64,000 nt of DNA from Branchiostoma floridae (taxonomy: Eukaryota > Chordata > Leptocardii > Amphioxiformes > Branchiostomatidae), in assembly GCF_000003815.2 (NCBI RefSeq), contig NC_049983.1:9219470-9283469 (forward strand), written 5' to 3'. The position numbers and the translations under genes were made by a program. Below are positions 45,218 to 58,200 of this stretch, piece by piece. Positions within the stretch are counted from its first letter, which is position 1. Each line of letters begins with the position of its first letter. A model generated the notes under the pieces. The model worked only from the letters and a program-made list of their open reading frames with translations. It ran no database searches and was not told the origin of the DNA.

Positions 45218-48200
45218 TCAATCTTTGTCTGGCACTTTCTTGCCATAGTACCACTCCGCTAACGTGTCGGGATGAACCCCCATCTTGTACGCCAGCAGTA
45301 TGAACGTGTTCATCGATGTCACCTGGACGTGAGAAACAAAGCACAACATGAGACAAGTGTCTGTGAAGATGCAAGTTATAACACTACCAAAACTATAATG
45401 TATGGTATCAGGACACCTTTTTGCACCAATGTTTGTCAGTCACACAAAGACTCAGACAGGAGACATGCCCTAGAGTTGTTGCTGCGGCAGCTCTTAATAA
45501 CAGGTTGCACATGACATCATTATAAAACACACCTAACGTGTTAACATCTCGTTTTACACCACAGGAGGCCAGACATGTGTTGTATCAAGGTTTCCTTTAT
45601 GTAGAAATAATAACTTTTGAAACCTTGTCCTTTACAAATGATGATTTCATCCCAAATGTAGGTTGATGTCCAAGGATACTGTTATGTCTGTAATCAATTT
45701 TGATTATGTAAATGTACATGTGTACATGTCAGAATGCATGATTTATGGTTAAAAAGATATTGTGGATGATGTCATTGTAATGGCAGTTGTAATGCCAGGG
45801 ACAAAATACTGTTCACACTTTTGATTAGAGACAAGGGTGTGGGGACTGTGACAAAGGCTATGTGACAGAATGACATCATGTAAATGTACAGGGACAGATG
45901 AAGGGAAAGTGGGGCCTTTAGGCCTATGTCATATTTCAAAACCAGGGCCGGGCCAGGCAGCTTTCGGGAACGAAAAGTATGATATAAAAGACACCAAACT
46001 ACACATGAGATAAAGAGAATAGTTGTGGGCATTATTTGTGCATATTTTTACATATACATTTCTATTTTCCGCTTCCACAAGGAGCCCAACTGGGCCCTGG
46101 TTTGGAAATTAGCCTATCATGCGTTGCAATGAAAAACAACAACAAAAACAACCTTTTTTGAACTGCCATTTTGTCTTCAATTTTTATGTAAAGTTGTTTG
46201 CACCAGTCAACTACAACTATTGAAAAAGTTGGGAAAGTTTGCTTGCACACAATCAGTGGAGTAAACTGGAGCTAGAATAGGATGGATTCCTGGCTACTCA
46301 CAAACCAGTGCTCAGACCTTGGTTGGAGAGTAGTCAGTAGCAAAGTCATGGGAAGATGTGTGACAGAAGCTTTACAATGTGATAGCAAGAGTTGCTTCCA
46401 CATACCTTGAGGTAGCCATGTTTCCTCCACCTGCGAGCGGAGGTTACCACCCCCCTCCCGTCTACGATGGCCACGTGGCCGTGCTGCTTTAACTGCTGCA
46501 CCATCTCCACATCCTCCAGCAGAGGGAACTCTGGGAAGCCTCCCACCGCCTGGAACTGTCTCCTGGTCATAAACAGTGCCTGGTCTCCATATGGCAGTTC
46601 TGTGAAAAAATATGAAATGTAGTAAGCCGTTGTTGCTGTCCATGTTTAACATCTATTATTTTGCTAGATGTGGCCTCTAGGTGTTGGATAACTTATGGTT
46701 TAGTATTATAATTTCTTGCTTTAATCTGATGAGGGTAACTTGCTTGCCTTGGAATCCCAACAACAACAAATTGTAATGCGCAAATTGTTACTGTAAGCAA
46801 TCCGCAGAAGGAAAAGTCAAATAACATTTTCACCGAAAATATTACATACATTTCAAATGGCATCAATTTGTCTAAGATGAATGATACTGCCTGAACCTTC
46901 TGTCACTTAGTATATCTTCCGCGTGTGATGTTTTTATATGTCAAAGTGTCAGAATTTCAATACTTACACTCATTTACTTTCATCTAAACTCACCAAAGAA
47001 TGAAGCTCTTATGTTGGTCCCCCATTGTACAAGTCTCATTTGTGTCCTAAACCACCAGGAATCTGATCTGAAATAACAAATCTATATGTTATTCTGAACA
47101 GGCAATTGTACAAAGAAAGAAAGATACTATTTAATAGTACTTCAAATGTACATTACAATTTTAATGTACACATGTACTATAGTACACTCACATGCTGAAG
47201 ACCCATCTTCTACTATAATCAGACTCATTTGTACTATACTGTACCACCCTAGCCTTGGTACTGAAATGCATTCTTCACCTTGCACTATAATGTTCATTCC
47301 CTTACCTTAGTGAAAAAAACAAACTTCTTCCATCTTATAATATAATGCACCACATATAGCCTTGGTACTAAAATGCATTCTTTCATCTTGCACTACAACA
47401 TTTCCTCCCATTCCCTAGTGCAAAAAACTTCTTCCATCATACACTATGATGTAACACCTATAGCCTTGGTACTGAAATGTATTCTTTCATCTTGCACTAC
47501 AACATTCCCTCCCATACGCTAGTGCAAAAAAAGACTTCTTCCATCATAGTATGATGTACCACCTTTAGCCTTGGTACTGAAAAGCATTCTTTCATCTCAC
47601 ACTAAAATGTTTCCTCCAATACCCTAGTGCAAAAAAACTTCTTCCATCATACAAAATAATGTACCACCTATAGCCTTGGTACTGAAATGTATTCTTTCAT
47701 CTTGCACAACAACATTTCCTCCCATACCCTAGTGCAAAAAAACTTCTTCCATCATACAAAATAATGTACCACCTATAGCCTTGGTACTGAAATGCATTCC
47801 TTCATCTTGCAATACAGTATTCCCTCCAATACCCTAGTGCAAAAAAAATGTACCACCCTAGCCTTGGTACTAAAATGCATTCTTTGCTATTTGGAATATA
47901 ACAAGGGGATTTATTTACTGTACCTTGAATGATTTGAATCTTCCACCACATCGAGTCCAAAACGAAAGGCTCCCACCACCACCCCTGGCCTGCAGAGTGT
48001 TCTGTACGCATCCTGTTGCCATGACAACGGCAACTGTGTGTCAGCATGCAGAAAGAGGAGGTAGTCTCCTGTTGCATGCTGGGTACCGGTGTTCAATTGT
48101 ACTCCTCTACCTGGGGACAGGGTAGGATAATATGTCAGTGTTCTATGAAAGAAAATTATTTCACATTCAACCATTTTAACCAACCGAAGTTTTAGTAGAG

Positions 48201-51200
48201 TGTTCTATATACAGTGATATACGCAATTCTTTCAGCACTGCCCTCAATGAAGACACACGATGTAAACAGTTAACCAAGGTTGAACTATTTGTACGTATAA
48301 TGACAGCCACAAACATTGTACAGCAAAAACTATATGAGTTCGTATACACTTGTTTTAAGAAGAGGGAAGAGGCATGAAAACAATAGTTATAGCGTGATAG
48401 CATAGCTCCAGATGTTTTGTTTATCCTGAACTGTTTGCTTGTATCACTACTTGTAATAGTATTGCATGCGATATGTAATACACATGTACTATTGAATTGC
48501 TGCAAATAGCCCATGTGCGCAAGAACATGCAAATAAAGATCTTGTTAACTCAACAACTACATGATATAGAGTTAACCATGGCTTTTATCATTAGTTAGAC
48601 AAAAGAATCCTCAGGATAAGTGACAATTCGTTGCAATATTAGCCCATAAAATCATCCAAAAATGTTGTGTGCATAATGTCATTATTGTCCAATACCATTA
48701 TGACTGGATACAAGCTTGACTGTTCCCCGAGGATACGACTTAGCCATGTGTCGGACAATGTCTTGAGTACCATCTGTGCTGCCTCCGTCACTCACCACCA
48801 CTTCTACATGGTGCTGGGGTGAGAAGTTCTATAATGGTAAAATAAAAATAGCACACTGTCAGGTCTTCAGCACTGAAACCACTGGTGTGTTATGCCAAAG
48901 GGCGGTTATACTGGCTATTTGGATACAGATACTGATACAATGTATTTTATTACAATTCCAGATTGATTAAATAAGGACAAGTGGTTTTTAAGCTCTATGT
49001 TTAATGAGTACCTCTGTATGAAATCTAATCAAAGCAAATTTGTATTACACATGTGCACCAGAATCTATCACGTATGTACCATGTTAAAAATTTGCTTTCT
49101 TTCTGCTCTATCTAGAGAACATCTACATGTACCTCTAGTGTATTTTCTATCGTAGCTTTGATGTTCTCTGCCTCATTCAGTACAGGTATGATGACACTCC
49201 ACTTTGGGCTGCACAGTTCCTGCCGAGGGACGCCTGTCATCCGCTCAAACTCACCAAGGTCATCTGATGTGTCCTGAAACACACTTTTACGATCAGATAT
49301 GATTCATTGCAACACACTCATTTTGTCTTTCTTGTTCTTAATTGTACTTGTTGAGATTTCCTCAATCATTTGAGTGGCCTCACCAATGGTTTATCTCCTT
49401 CTCAGCATCCGTTGTCCTACAAATATCATTATTTCATTGTTGACTACTCTGGTGTAGCAAATTACCATGACCCCTGACCGTACATCCCACCTGCTAAATC
49501 TGTAGCTTGTTACCCTCTTCAAGGCAGCTTTTGCTAATCTGGATTCACCAGGCATGGGATTGATCCCGATGCACAAAGGCATGTCTTCCTCAGCAGGTGG
49601 ATTTAGCAGATCCAGCTTCTGTTGTGATTGGGTGTATCTTATATCACTGTAACTCAACACACTCTCTTACCTTTAAAACAGCATCTATTTGAGCACCTAT
49701 TTGAGCATCTATTGAGTGTATCTTACAACATACAAGTTTAACACTCACCACATCCTGTAACTTTTGAGACAGCAGGTGGCACCTGACTCCCAGCTGTTCC
49801 CCCACCTGCAGCTGCTGTTGGAGCACCTGATCTGTCCCCCACCTCATCCCCTGGAACAGCTGACCTATAGAACATTTGTAACAAGAGTTCTGAGACCTCA
49901 TACCTCCATGAAATATTTCATGTGAGTTTTCATCATAAGTTTTACATTCCTAGTTTGCAGCACATAGGAATAAGAAAAATCAATACTCCAACCTCTGGTG
50001 GTAGGTGTCATATTTCCCAGCATGCCCAGCAAGTCAATATGGCAGCAGCCATATGATTCGGCATCTATCATCAGGGGTGGATTGCTAACACATCTTTACT
50101 CAAATGGACCGATCCTGAAGCCCTGTCTCCTGTTTGATCATGGTTCTATCTTTCAAACACCTCCATCAAAAACAGTGCTATTAGGATAAAACTGGCCGCT
50201 AGCAGTATTTTAGCTGATAATACCGACTAACATTTAGCTTTTGGGCCCTGAAGTCCTCCCAGTATAATTCATACTTCTGCAGTGTCTGAGCCCCTGTAGT
50301 GTCCATAGCCCCTGTAGTATTCGTAACCGTTGTGGTGTCCGTACCCCCTGTAGTGTCTGTAGCCCCTGTAGCTTTCGTACACCCCAATAGTAGCCACTAA
50401 GGCACAACAAGGGTCATAGCAACATCAAGATACAAGTACAGTACTACTGATTAAACGTTCTTTACCTATAACACTGCTGTCTGTTTGTCTGTTCAGACCG
50501 ACTAGATAGTAACCACCATCTATAGCAGGCCCTAGAACACAGACATCTTCTTCCTGAGTCGACTGCAGAATCTGAAGAGCCTCCTCCAAAATGTCTGCAG
50601 TGATGGCAGGAATGTCACTCCCTACCTGTAATGTTGAACACAGACAAGGAAAACTGGTATACAAAGGATTGTGCTTGGAGCAACTTGGTACGTTTCTTAA
50701 GGAGCACATTGTCTTGTTGAGCATTTTCACAGCATACAGGAAAATATTGTTCTGACAGTTATTGACGATGATAGATGAGTGTAGAAGTGTAGAACTGTAA
50801 CATGAGAGTTGAGTGAAACTGTTGGGGGAGACCTAGTGTGAGCACCCAGACAAAGGATCTCATTAGTGACTGTTAGTCAGGTTTATGATTAGTTTTGTAG
50901 GCATAGTTGTGTTAAACTTTGCTAAACTAGGTTGGCAGTGGTCTGTACTGCAAGTCTCAGGCAGACACGGCTCTGACCATTTGTTTCAAAGGAAACAGTA
51001 TAAGGTACGGGTATGAAAACTAGATAGGAAAACCCTTTAGCATCCTTGGTTCTGTGTAACCCAGCACTTACCAACACCACATTTTCTGTACCCTCTTTAA
51101 AAGCATCCTGAAAAGCGTTGGCCATTTTGTGTCCCAGGTCCTCTCCGTCCTGCACCCTCCACCAACAGCTGATGTCCGCCCTTCTCTCCAGCCAGTACCT

Positions 51201-52059
51201 CATGTCGTCCTCAGTACCTCCATGGTAGCGCACTTCTACTGAAAGACTCTCTGGGTCCCTCTGTTGAAATTTACCCGCTTCATGTAGAATGGCATTTGTC
51301 TGCAACATAGGTTATATTGGTAACAGTGTTACTAGACATAAAAGACTTTTGTAGACATTTCAATATGGTAACGTATGATTGGCTCCTTCTAAACCAGTCA
51401 AAGAGCCAATACACAAAACTGGTAAGTTCAAACTGTTATAATATACTGTAAATGCATTTAAGTTCGCGGGGATTTAATTTGGCGGTGGCGGGAAAAAGGA
51501 CTTTTCGCAGTGGTTTTAAGTTCGCGGTAACACCATAGACTGCAGTCTAACACCATAATAGAAAAATGTTCGCGGTGGTTTTAAGTTTGCGGTGAAGTAG
51601 TCACCGCAAAAACCGCGAACATTAATCCACCGCGAACATTTCTGCTTTACAGTAATACATAGTGTACCATTAGGCTCTTCCCTGTGGCATTGCCAAAATT
51701 ATGTACCCAGAAAGTCCACACATTAAGCAAAAGTTTTTTCTAATGACTCAGCAGTTTCAAGTACAGGCAAGAATATCTTAGTCTTACTATTTTTAATGGG
51801 TTCACATTGTTTATGAATTTGACAAACAATAGAAATATAGAAACACCATCACCATGTAAAGCTGTGCCAGTGCTGCACCCTGTTCTCCAAGCGCTGGTTT
51901 GAGTCTAGATTTGGTAGTTCCTGGTGAAGGGTACCGGGTGAACACGATCACACGCTGACGTCTGGACTTCAGTGATCTCTTCTTTCGATAGTTGATGTAG
52001 CCAGGTATTGTAACAGCAGCCACAGCGGAGGATAAGATAACAGCGGCGCGGTAGGACAT
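45218..52059 (-). CDS. two-module glycosyltransferase fusion (DUF2064/TIGR04282 + GT2/TIGR04283)
   Basis: Ten exons join in phase to 509 aa: 51853-52059, 51072-51299, 50466-50625, 49749-49864, 49133-49273, 48696-48813, 47924-48110, 46994-47067, 46406-46599, 45218-45322. Residues 5-21 form a hydrophobic anchor followed by a basic patch (NYRKKRSLKSRRQR), suggesting a membrane-tethered enzyme. Module 1 (about 35-245) has the DUF2064 signatures VIVFTRYPSPGTTKSRLKPA, DGEDLGHKM, VLVGSDIPAITADIL, LGPAIDGGYYLVGL, WGTDQVL and DVDTSDDL. Module 2 (about 265-509) is a GT-A family 2 enzyme: WSVIIPVLNEAENI, VVVSDGGSTDGT, GRGVQLNTG, GDYLLFLHADTQLP, GAFRFGL, PYGDQALFMTRRQF, PLLEDVEMV, TSARRWRKHGYL. In bacteria these occur as separate neighbouring genes, annotated as rSAM/selenodomain-associated or arsenosugar-biosynthesis glycosyltransferases. 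The two modules meet at the exon 4/5 boundary. Donor and acceptor sugar are unknown. Divergent from ABTB1. Confidence 0.92.
45930..46112. mobile_element. MITE, ATTTC(C)AAACCAGGGCC ends
   Basis: The left end ATTTCAAAACCAGGGCC is mirrored at the right end by GGGCCCTGGTTTGGAAAT. The body is shared with 39609-39782. It lies in the last region of the glycosyltransferase gene (between exons 9 and 10). Confidence 0.7.
47240..47885. repeat. ~105-bp tandem repeat, six to seven copies
   Basis: CCTTGGTACT begins at 47253, 47360, 47464, 47569, 47674, 47779 and 47862, so the period is 107, 104, 105, 105, 105 and then 83. Each unit carries TGTACCACC-TAGCCTTGGTACT, TTCTTTCATCTTGCACTA and CCCTAGTGCAAAAAAACTTCTTCCATCAT. 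It fills the glycosyltransferase intron between exons 7 and 8. Confidence 0.9.
50275..50390. repeat. imperfect short tandem repeat (GTAGTGTC-AGCCCCT)
   Basis: Repeated variants of AGCCCCTGTAGTGTC about 15-18 bases long, in the glycosyltransferase intron after exon 3. They create a low-complexity Thr/Gly frame on the minus strand, which is not a gene. Confidence 0.65.
51444..51654. mobile_element. palindromic MITE, second copy
   Basis: TACTGTAAATGCA at the left and CTTTACAGTA at the right, with TA at both borders. The interior GTTCGCGGTGGTTTTAAG / CCGCGAACATTAATCCACC blocks match the copy at 24722-24940. It lies in intron 1 of the glycosyltransferase fusion gene. Confidence 0.85.
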
Positions 52060-52984
52060 AATGCAGTAGTTTTAGGTTTGAAACCCGTTTCTTCGTGCTG
52101 CAGCTGAGGCACTCCAATTCAACTTCATGCATGCCTGAGTAGAAACCTGAGTGGTTTTTGTTCACACAGGTGTATCCCTAATGCTACAACCAAGTGGAAC
52201 GCATTTGAACGCATGGCTCAAAACGTTCTGTTTTACCTGAGTTGTACAACTGGTCGCATGTCTTTCGGCAGGGGAGCAATGACCTGGTGTCACAAGATTT
52301 GCACGTGGAAAATAGCTTACGTTATACGGACGATACTAAGTTCAGTTCAGTTACTAAGACGTTACGCCAACACAAACAAAATGCTGCAACAACCTCCAAA
52401 TTATCATCATGCCAGGCTGCCATCATTCCTGAGAAGGAATCCCCTCCCATATCAAACTCACTCCGGTGTTGTCTTTCTCTTGTCAGTCTTGTTGTTGGCA
52501 AGATGCTGCGACAACTCCCAAAATTGCTCTTGCCAAAATAAATACGTGAGCGTACGCTTGCAAACTTTGACCTCACTGATGTTTCTTGCATAAGACAATT
52601 CCTGGTCATTCAGGGCGGATTTTGCGATTTATACAGAGCCCCAACTCAGAGCCCCAGAGAATTGAAGCCAAGTGTATTCCACAATTTGAAATCAGTTAAC
52701 TGCTTCGCATTCCCGACAAAATGTTATTAAAACCTCAGAAGGAGTCGCCATTTCCCGCCAAATCTAGGTCAAATGTTGACCCAGCTGACCTTTAATCCGG
52801 AGGCGCTAATTGGTTCAAATGAGTGACCAATCAGAGACTCGCGTCTCCCCAAGGAAATCCAATATGGCGTCCGATTGTTGACATCTCACAGAGTGTTGCA
52901 ATCACAGCCCAAGTTTTCGTGTTATTCTGCCGCGCTGAAGAGATTGTGATATATTTACCGAATGGTAACAGAATATAAGACACC
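52060..52984. promoter_or_regulatory. shared divergent promoter interval (glycosyltransferase fusion / ABTB1)
   Basis: The two start codons are 925 bases apart and face away from each other. Near the ABTB1 side there is CCAATATGGCGTCC, a CCAAT box and ATGGCG motif at about 52858-52872. Frames inside this interval show no domain. A bidirectional promoter is inferred from spacing only. Confidence 0.4.
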
Positions 52985-55229
52985 ATGGATCTTCATGAAT
53001 TGTTCCTGGCGTGCAGAAAGGGAGATTTGTCGCGTGTCAAGTGAGTTTTCCGTCAAAGTTTGCTGATCGTCTGCTACTAGGTTTCAAGTGGGAGGGGGGC
53101 GTTTTCCTGCATAGGCAACTTCTCTTGGTGTGTGTATTTAGCTGTAGCTGCCTCTGGTGTCAAGTGACAAACATACTCTATAATAGGATCTTACCCGACC
53201 TTGTCTTGTACATCACAGTCCAGGACAACGTTCCAAAGAAATCTTCAGAACCGACAAATAACAAACATTTCAAACATTAATTTTGGAATTTTGTCAGTTG
53301 AATTTGGTATCTTAGATGAGAAGGTATTTCTGAGACCTACCTGCACTTAAGTACTTTTTTCTTTCCTGTAACTATGTATTCTTAGAAATAACAAATTGCA
53401 AACCAAAGAAAATAATAAATGGCTTTGTTACAGCTTTCCATATGACAAATTCTTTTCCTACAGAGTAGTGCAAGTAAATTTCTCGCATTAGTATTGAGAT
53501 TATGCCTTTGTTCCAACACCTGCTACATATACTTGCATACTCTGCATAGTCATGATGAATGTATTTTGATGACTCTCTTGTAGGACTTTCAAATAGTTCA
53601 AATGAGCTGAAATCATGACCAATAGGCCTCAAATGACTGAGAGAAGACCCACTAGTCTGAAGAATACAGTTGTTACTGATTAGCACCTACTTGAGAAAAT
53701 GATTGTTTGTTTAACATTATTCTATTGCAATCAAAAGCAACAAATCAAGGGATGAACATTTGCAAAACATACATAGTAGTTAATTAATACTGTATTGTGT
53801 AACTTATAATGATTATGAGATAAATGACTATACTCAGGGTTATAAGACTATTAAGAGCCTCTGTAAAAATAAAAGCGTCCCGAATGGTTTGGATGCTGGT
53901 CCGGGACAGCACCCGTGTCCAAATTATGACTGATTTGGCCGATGAACATTAGGTCTTTTTTCATTAGAAAATGTCTGAAAATGGACATCAATTCCTTACT
54001 GGAAATCTCGAACGGACGGGATGAAGCAAATCTGGATTGGACAGGGGGGTTGGGTCAGGGAAATTTGGATTGGATAGGAGGGTTGGGTCAGGGAAATTTG
54101 GATTGGATAGGGGGGTTGGGTCAGTGAAATTTGGATTGGATAGGGGGGTTGGGTCAGGGAAATTTGGATTGGATAGGGGGGTTGGGTCAGGGAAATCTGG
54201 ATTGGATAGGGGGGTTGGGTCAGGGAAATCTGGATTGGATAGGGGGGTTGGGTCAGGGAAATCTGGATTGGACAGGGGGGTTGGGTCAGGGAAATTTGGA
54301 TTGGATAGGGGGGTTGGGTCAGGAAAATCTGGATTGGATAGGGGGGTTGGGTCAGGGAAATCTGGATTGGATAGGGAGGTTGGGTCAGGGAAATCTGGAT
54401 TGGATAGGGGGGTTGGGTCGGGGAAATCTGGATTGGATAGGGGGGTTAGGTCAGGGAAATTTGGATTGGATAGGGGGGTTGGGTCGGGGAAATCTGGATT
54501 GGATAGGGGGGTTGGGTAAAAAAAATCTGGATCGGATGGGGGGGGTTGGGTTAGAAGCTGGATTGAGACCTCTTCCACCCCCCCCTTCTCAAATATTTTT
54601 TGGAACAGCCCATTGCTTGTCATGTTTTGTTGATCTCAGGGTTTACTTAAGATTTATCAAGGCAGAGGTTGTTTATAAAAGGCTCAGGTCAGGGAAGAAT
54701 CATAACCCTAAACGGGTTCAATTCAGTTCAATCATCACAAGATTCACAGGGTGCCATTTCTATCATTGTAATAGGAATTGTAACTGTCACATTAAAAAAC
54801 TGATGTGAGCGCGCGAATAAAAATGAGGTATGAAATATAAGTGGTCAGGAAGGTTGTAACGGGTGTAATGGGTTTTCCTGAATAGATAATGGACACACTA
54901 TATTGGCAGGCATTTTGGGGCTTACAGCTGGGCCAAGAAAATATCAAGAGCAATGTTGAGTAGAAATAGAATTTATAGTCATTTGCACCAGGTTTCTACA
55001 GTCAAAGGTACAGAGGCAGTTAACTTTGACTACATTAAGATAGGATTTTAAAATGCCTGAACCGGACCTGTATCTGAATTTTCTGTACTAGCACCCACCC
55101 CTACCAACAATAGATTTTCATTTTTGTTCTTTTCCATCTTATCTGCACTATTTCAAACAAATATGTCTAAAATGTTCTGTACAAGTACTTAGATGGGAAG
55201 CAGATAATGCTGATTCAGGGTCATAAATT

Positions 55230-55260
<31 letters not shown>

Positions 55261-58200
55261 CGACTGGCAATTACAGGCAGCCAAGCTCGCCCAACTAGCG
55301 AGGCTATTGCAAAGTGCTGACCTTAAAGAAAATAGGGATTTGATGTTCATGTCATGTTTTCTCCAGCAGTTGTATATTATTATGATGAATTATGTCTCTG
55401 ATTTAATAACTTAAGGTTGAATCTGGGCACAACCTCAATGTTTTGAGTATTACTTTATGGTGATTATGTTATTGCATGCAAAGGAAGATGTTTACTCTGC
55501 AGCAAATGAAATATTGAATATTTACACTTTCCAGGCACCTGGTGGAGCAAAAGGAAGTGGACCTGAATGTGAGAGACCGGTGGGACAGTACACCATTGTA
55601 AGTTGCATCTGTGCTTTTGCCTGCTTAATGTCATGAACTCTTACCTGTTGTGATGGTTCAACATGTAATAGATAGCTGGACTTGATTCCAATACCAAAAA
55701 TACATTCAGCAAGTTGCAGTGGGTCAGCAAAAAAATTAGTGCATGCATTTTTGGTATTGGAATAAAGTCTGAGTACTTACTGATCACATGTCAATCATAG
55801 GTCTTAGAATCCTCTTGGAAACATTTACAGTCAAACCTGTCTATAGCGGCCACTCAAGGGACTGGTCAAAATTGGCCACTATAGAGAGGTGGCCACTATA
55901 GAGAATATGCTAATTAATGGACCACAAGCAAATAAGTTACACATGGTTTTAGTACCCACTGATCTCTATTCACATAATACAGGACTGTACATGTACTGCA
56001 ATGATTTTTACACTATATGTATTAAGAAAACAAAAGCTATAAAAAGTTTTAAATGTTCTACAGTTGATATTGTCTGAAGAGACCGGTATCGTCATATTTC
56101 TTTGATCTTTCGTCTTGTATCCTTTGATACTTCGCCGTCCGTGTGTTCCCGCTCGCGTTCACACGTCAGATTCGCCCATTATGCTAATGTGGTACTCACA
56201 AGAAAAGTCACGTCATTTTAGACTTATCTCTTAATAAATGTAAGAATACAATCCACCATAGTCTGAAGATCATATCATTTTGTCTTTGTAACAATTATTG
56301 AGAATTTTTTGTGATGTAAATTAACCTAAGCGATAGTGTATTAGAACGTAACTTTAACACAATTTACCTCCGTAATATTGGTGTCGTCTATTGACCTTAT
56401 ATGACCTCGTTTGTCAGCGGGTATGGGTAGCGCCAGTTTACGAAGTTTTGTTTTGAAAATAAGTCAAAGAGGTTTTAAATCCGGCGTAGGGTGACGATAC
56501 GGCCGCTGTATATGGCCGAACGCGTGCCGAAACATAGATCAGCGGTCCGCGTGGCCGTAATCGGCAGTGTTTTTGTACCTGCGGGACCGGAAATCGTGTG
56601 GCCGTGGCCGCGTTGGACAGGTGGCCGCTAAGCCTATTTCTTAATCATTGCGAATCCAAGGGACCGACAAAAAGTGGCCACTATGGGCAGGTGGCCGTTA
56701 TGCAAAGGTGGCCGCTAATACAGGTTTGACTGTATAGTGGTCAGTTATGTGTAACAAGTGACCCTCAGTATTTCTCATGTATTCCTAAAAGGCATTTCTT
56801 ACTAGGTTTTTGTTGCATTCTATATTGTCATCTCATATCTCTGTCTTTTCTACCATACACACAGGTACTATGCTTGTCTATGTGGCCATGAAGATCTAGT
56901 GGAGTATCTACTGGACAAAGGCAAGAATTTTAAGATTATAATTTATTTTTATAACTTATTAGTATCATGTAAGTATCACACATGATAAATAAAAGAAAAA
57001 AGATGCCCGTACTCTTTTTCGAAAGGTGTGGTGGGTCCTTTAACGTGCGTGGGGTGTGGCTCTCTTCAAACACAGGACGGCCCTAAACCAAAGCTAGCTA
57101 CTCATTTTTACCTGAGTGAGTTGGAGAAAGTCATGTTAAGTGCCTTTCCCAAGGGCACAAGTTCCATGACACGGTAGGTTTTGAACCCCGGACCTCTAGG
57201 TCCTTTGCCAAACATGCTGCTGATTACGCCACACGATAAACTACTAGTGCTATACAGTGGAATCCGTATTATGGCAATATGAGGCAAGTACATAATACAG
57301 TAATGGGAGATTGAAGGAGCATTTAGTATTTTTTACACATTCACTAAGATGGTTTTGTATCCTTGTACCTGTCCAGGTGCACGATGTGAAGCCAACACCT
57401 TCGACGGCGAGCGCTGCCTGTACGGCGCGCTGAACGACAGAATCAGGAACATGCTGAAGAACTACAAACAGGTCACCTCACAGACATTACGAAGGGACAA
57501 CTACGACGAGTTTCTACGAAAGTAAGTTTGCTTTCACACAGCTAGCATGGGTGGCCATTGTAGCATGAGTAGAAAAAAATCACGGATAATCCTGGGGAGC
57601 AAACCTTAGCCAAAAGGGTAGTGGGAATGGCCGGGCCCCTATATATATGTATATAGCACGAAGAAAATGTGCTGTTATGTTCTGTACAAATATATCTGTC
57701 AAAGTGAGTAAGAGTGGGGTAGTCTTGAAAATGGTAAGCATCACTAAATTCTGAATCATGGATCAGTGTCAGCATTCTACTAGTACTACATTTGTATTTC
57801 ATTATGTATACTAGTATACTGTGCAATCAATGTTTAAAACAAGATGTCTGAAATGGTTTCATGCATGTAGGAGTATCGAATAGTTTGGGATTCCAAGGAA
57901 ATGCACTGGTGACATTGTTTGAACCAGTGATATAAAACCTAAAAGGTTTGCACATACTGTATGTATAGTAATACAGTATAGTACACTTCTAGGAAATGAA
58001 AAAGACAAAAGACTTATATAGGGTCCTACTATTCAACTTAGAATTCTAAATGTTGGTGTACCCAAAGAGAAATAGTATTGTTCATGTAGCTGTGACACAT
58101 ATCATCTTGCAGGCTTTTAGAGCTGGGAAACTACGAGGATGTTGAGTTTGAGGTGCACGATGAGGTGTTCACGGCCCACAAGTGCATCCTGAGTGCACGG

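Noticed and set aside
49391-49660. 89-codon minus-strand frame in a glycosyltransferase intron
   Set aside because: No family match and not in phase with flanking exons. Joining exons 4 and 5 directly restores the conserved DVDTSDDL.
53988-54808. Long open frames (211 and 225 codons) on both strands with regular peptide repeats
   Set aside because: They are read-through of the 33-bp minisatellite. The period is a multiple of three, so all frames stay open. They lie in an ABTB1 intron with no other coding evidence.
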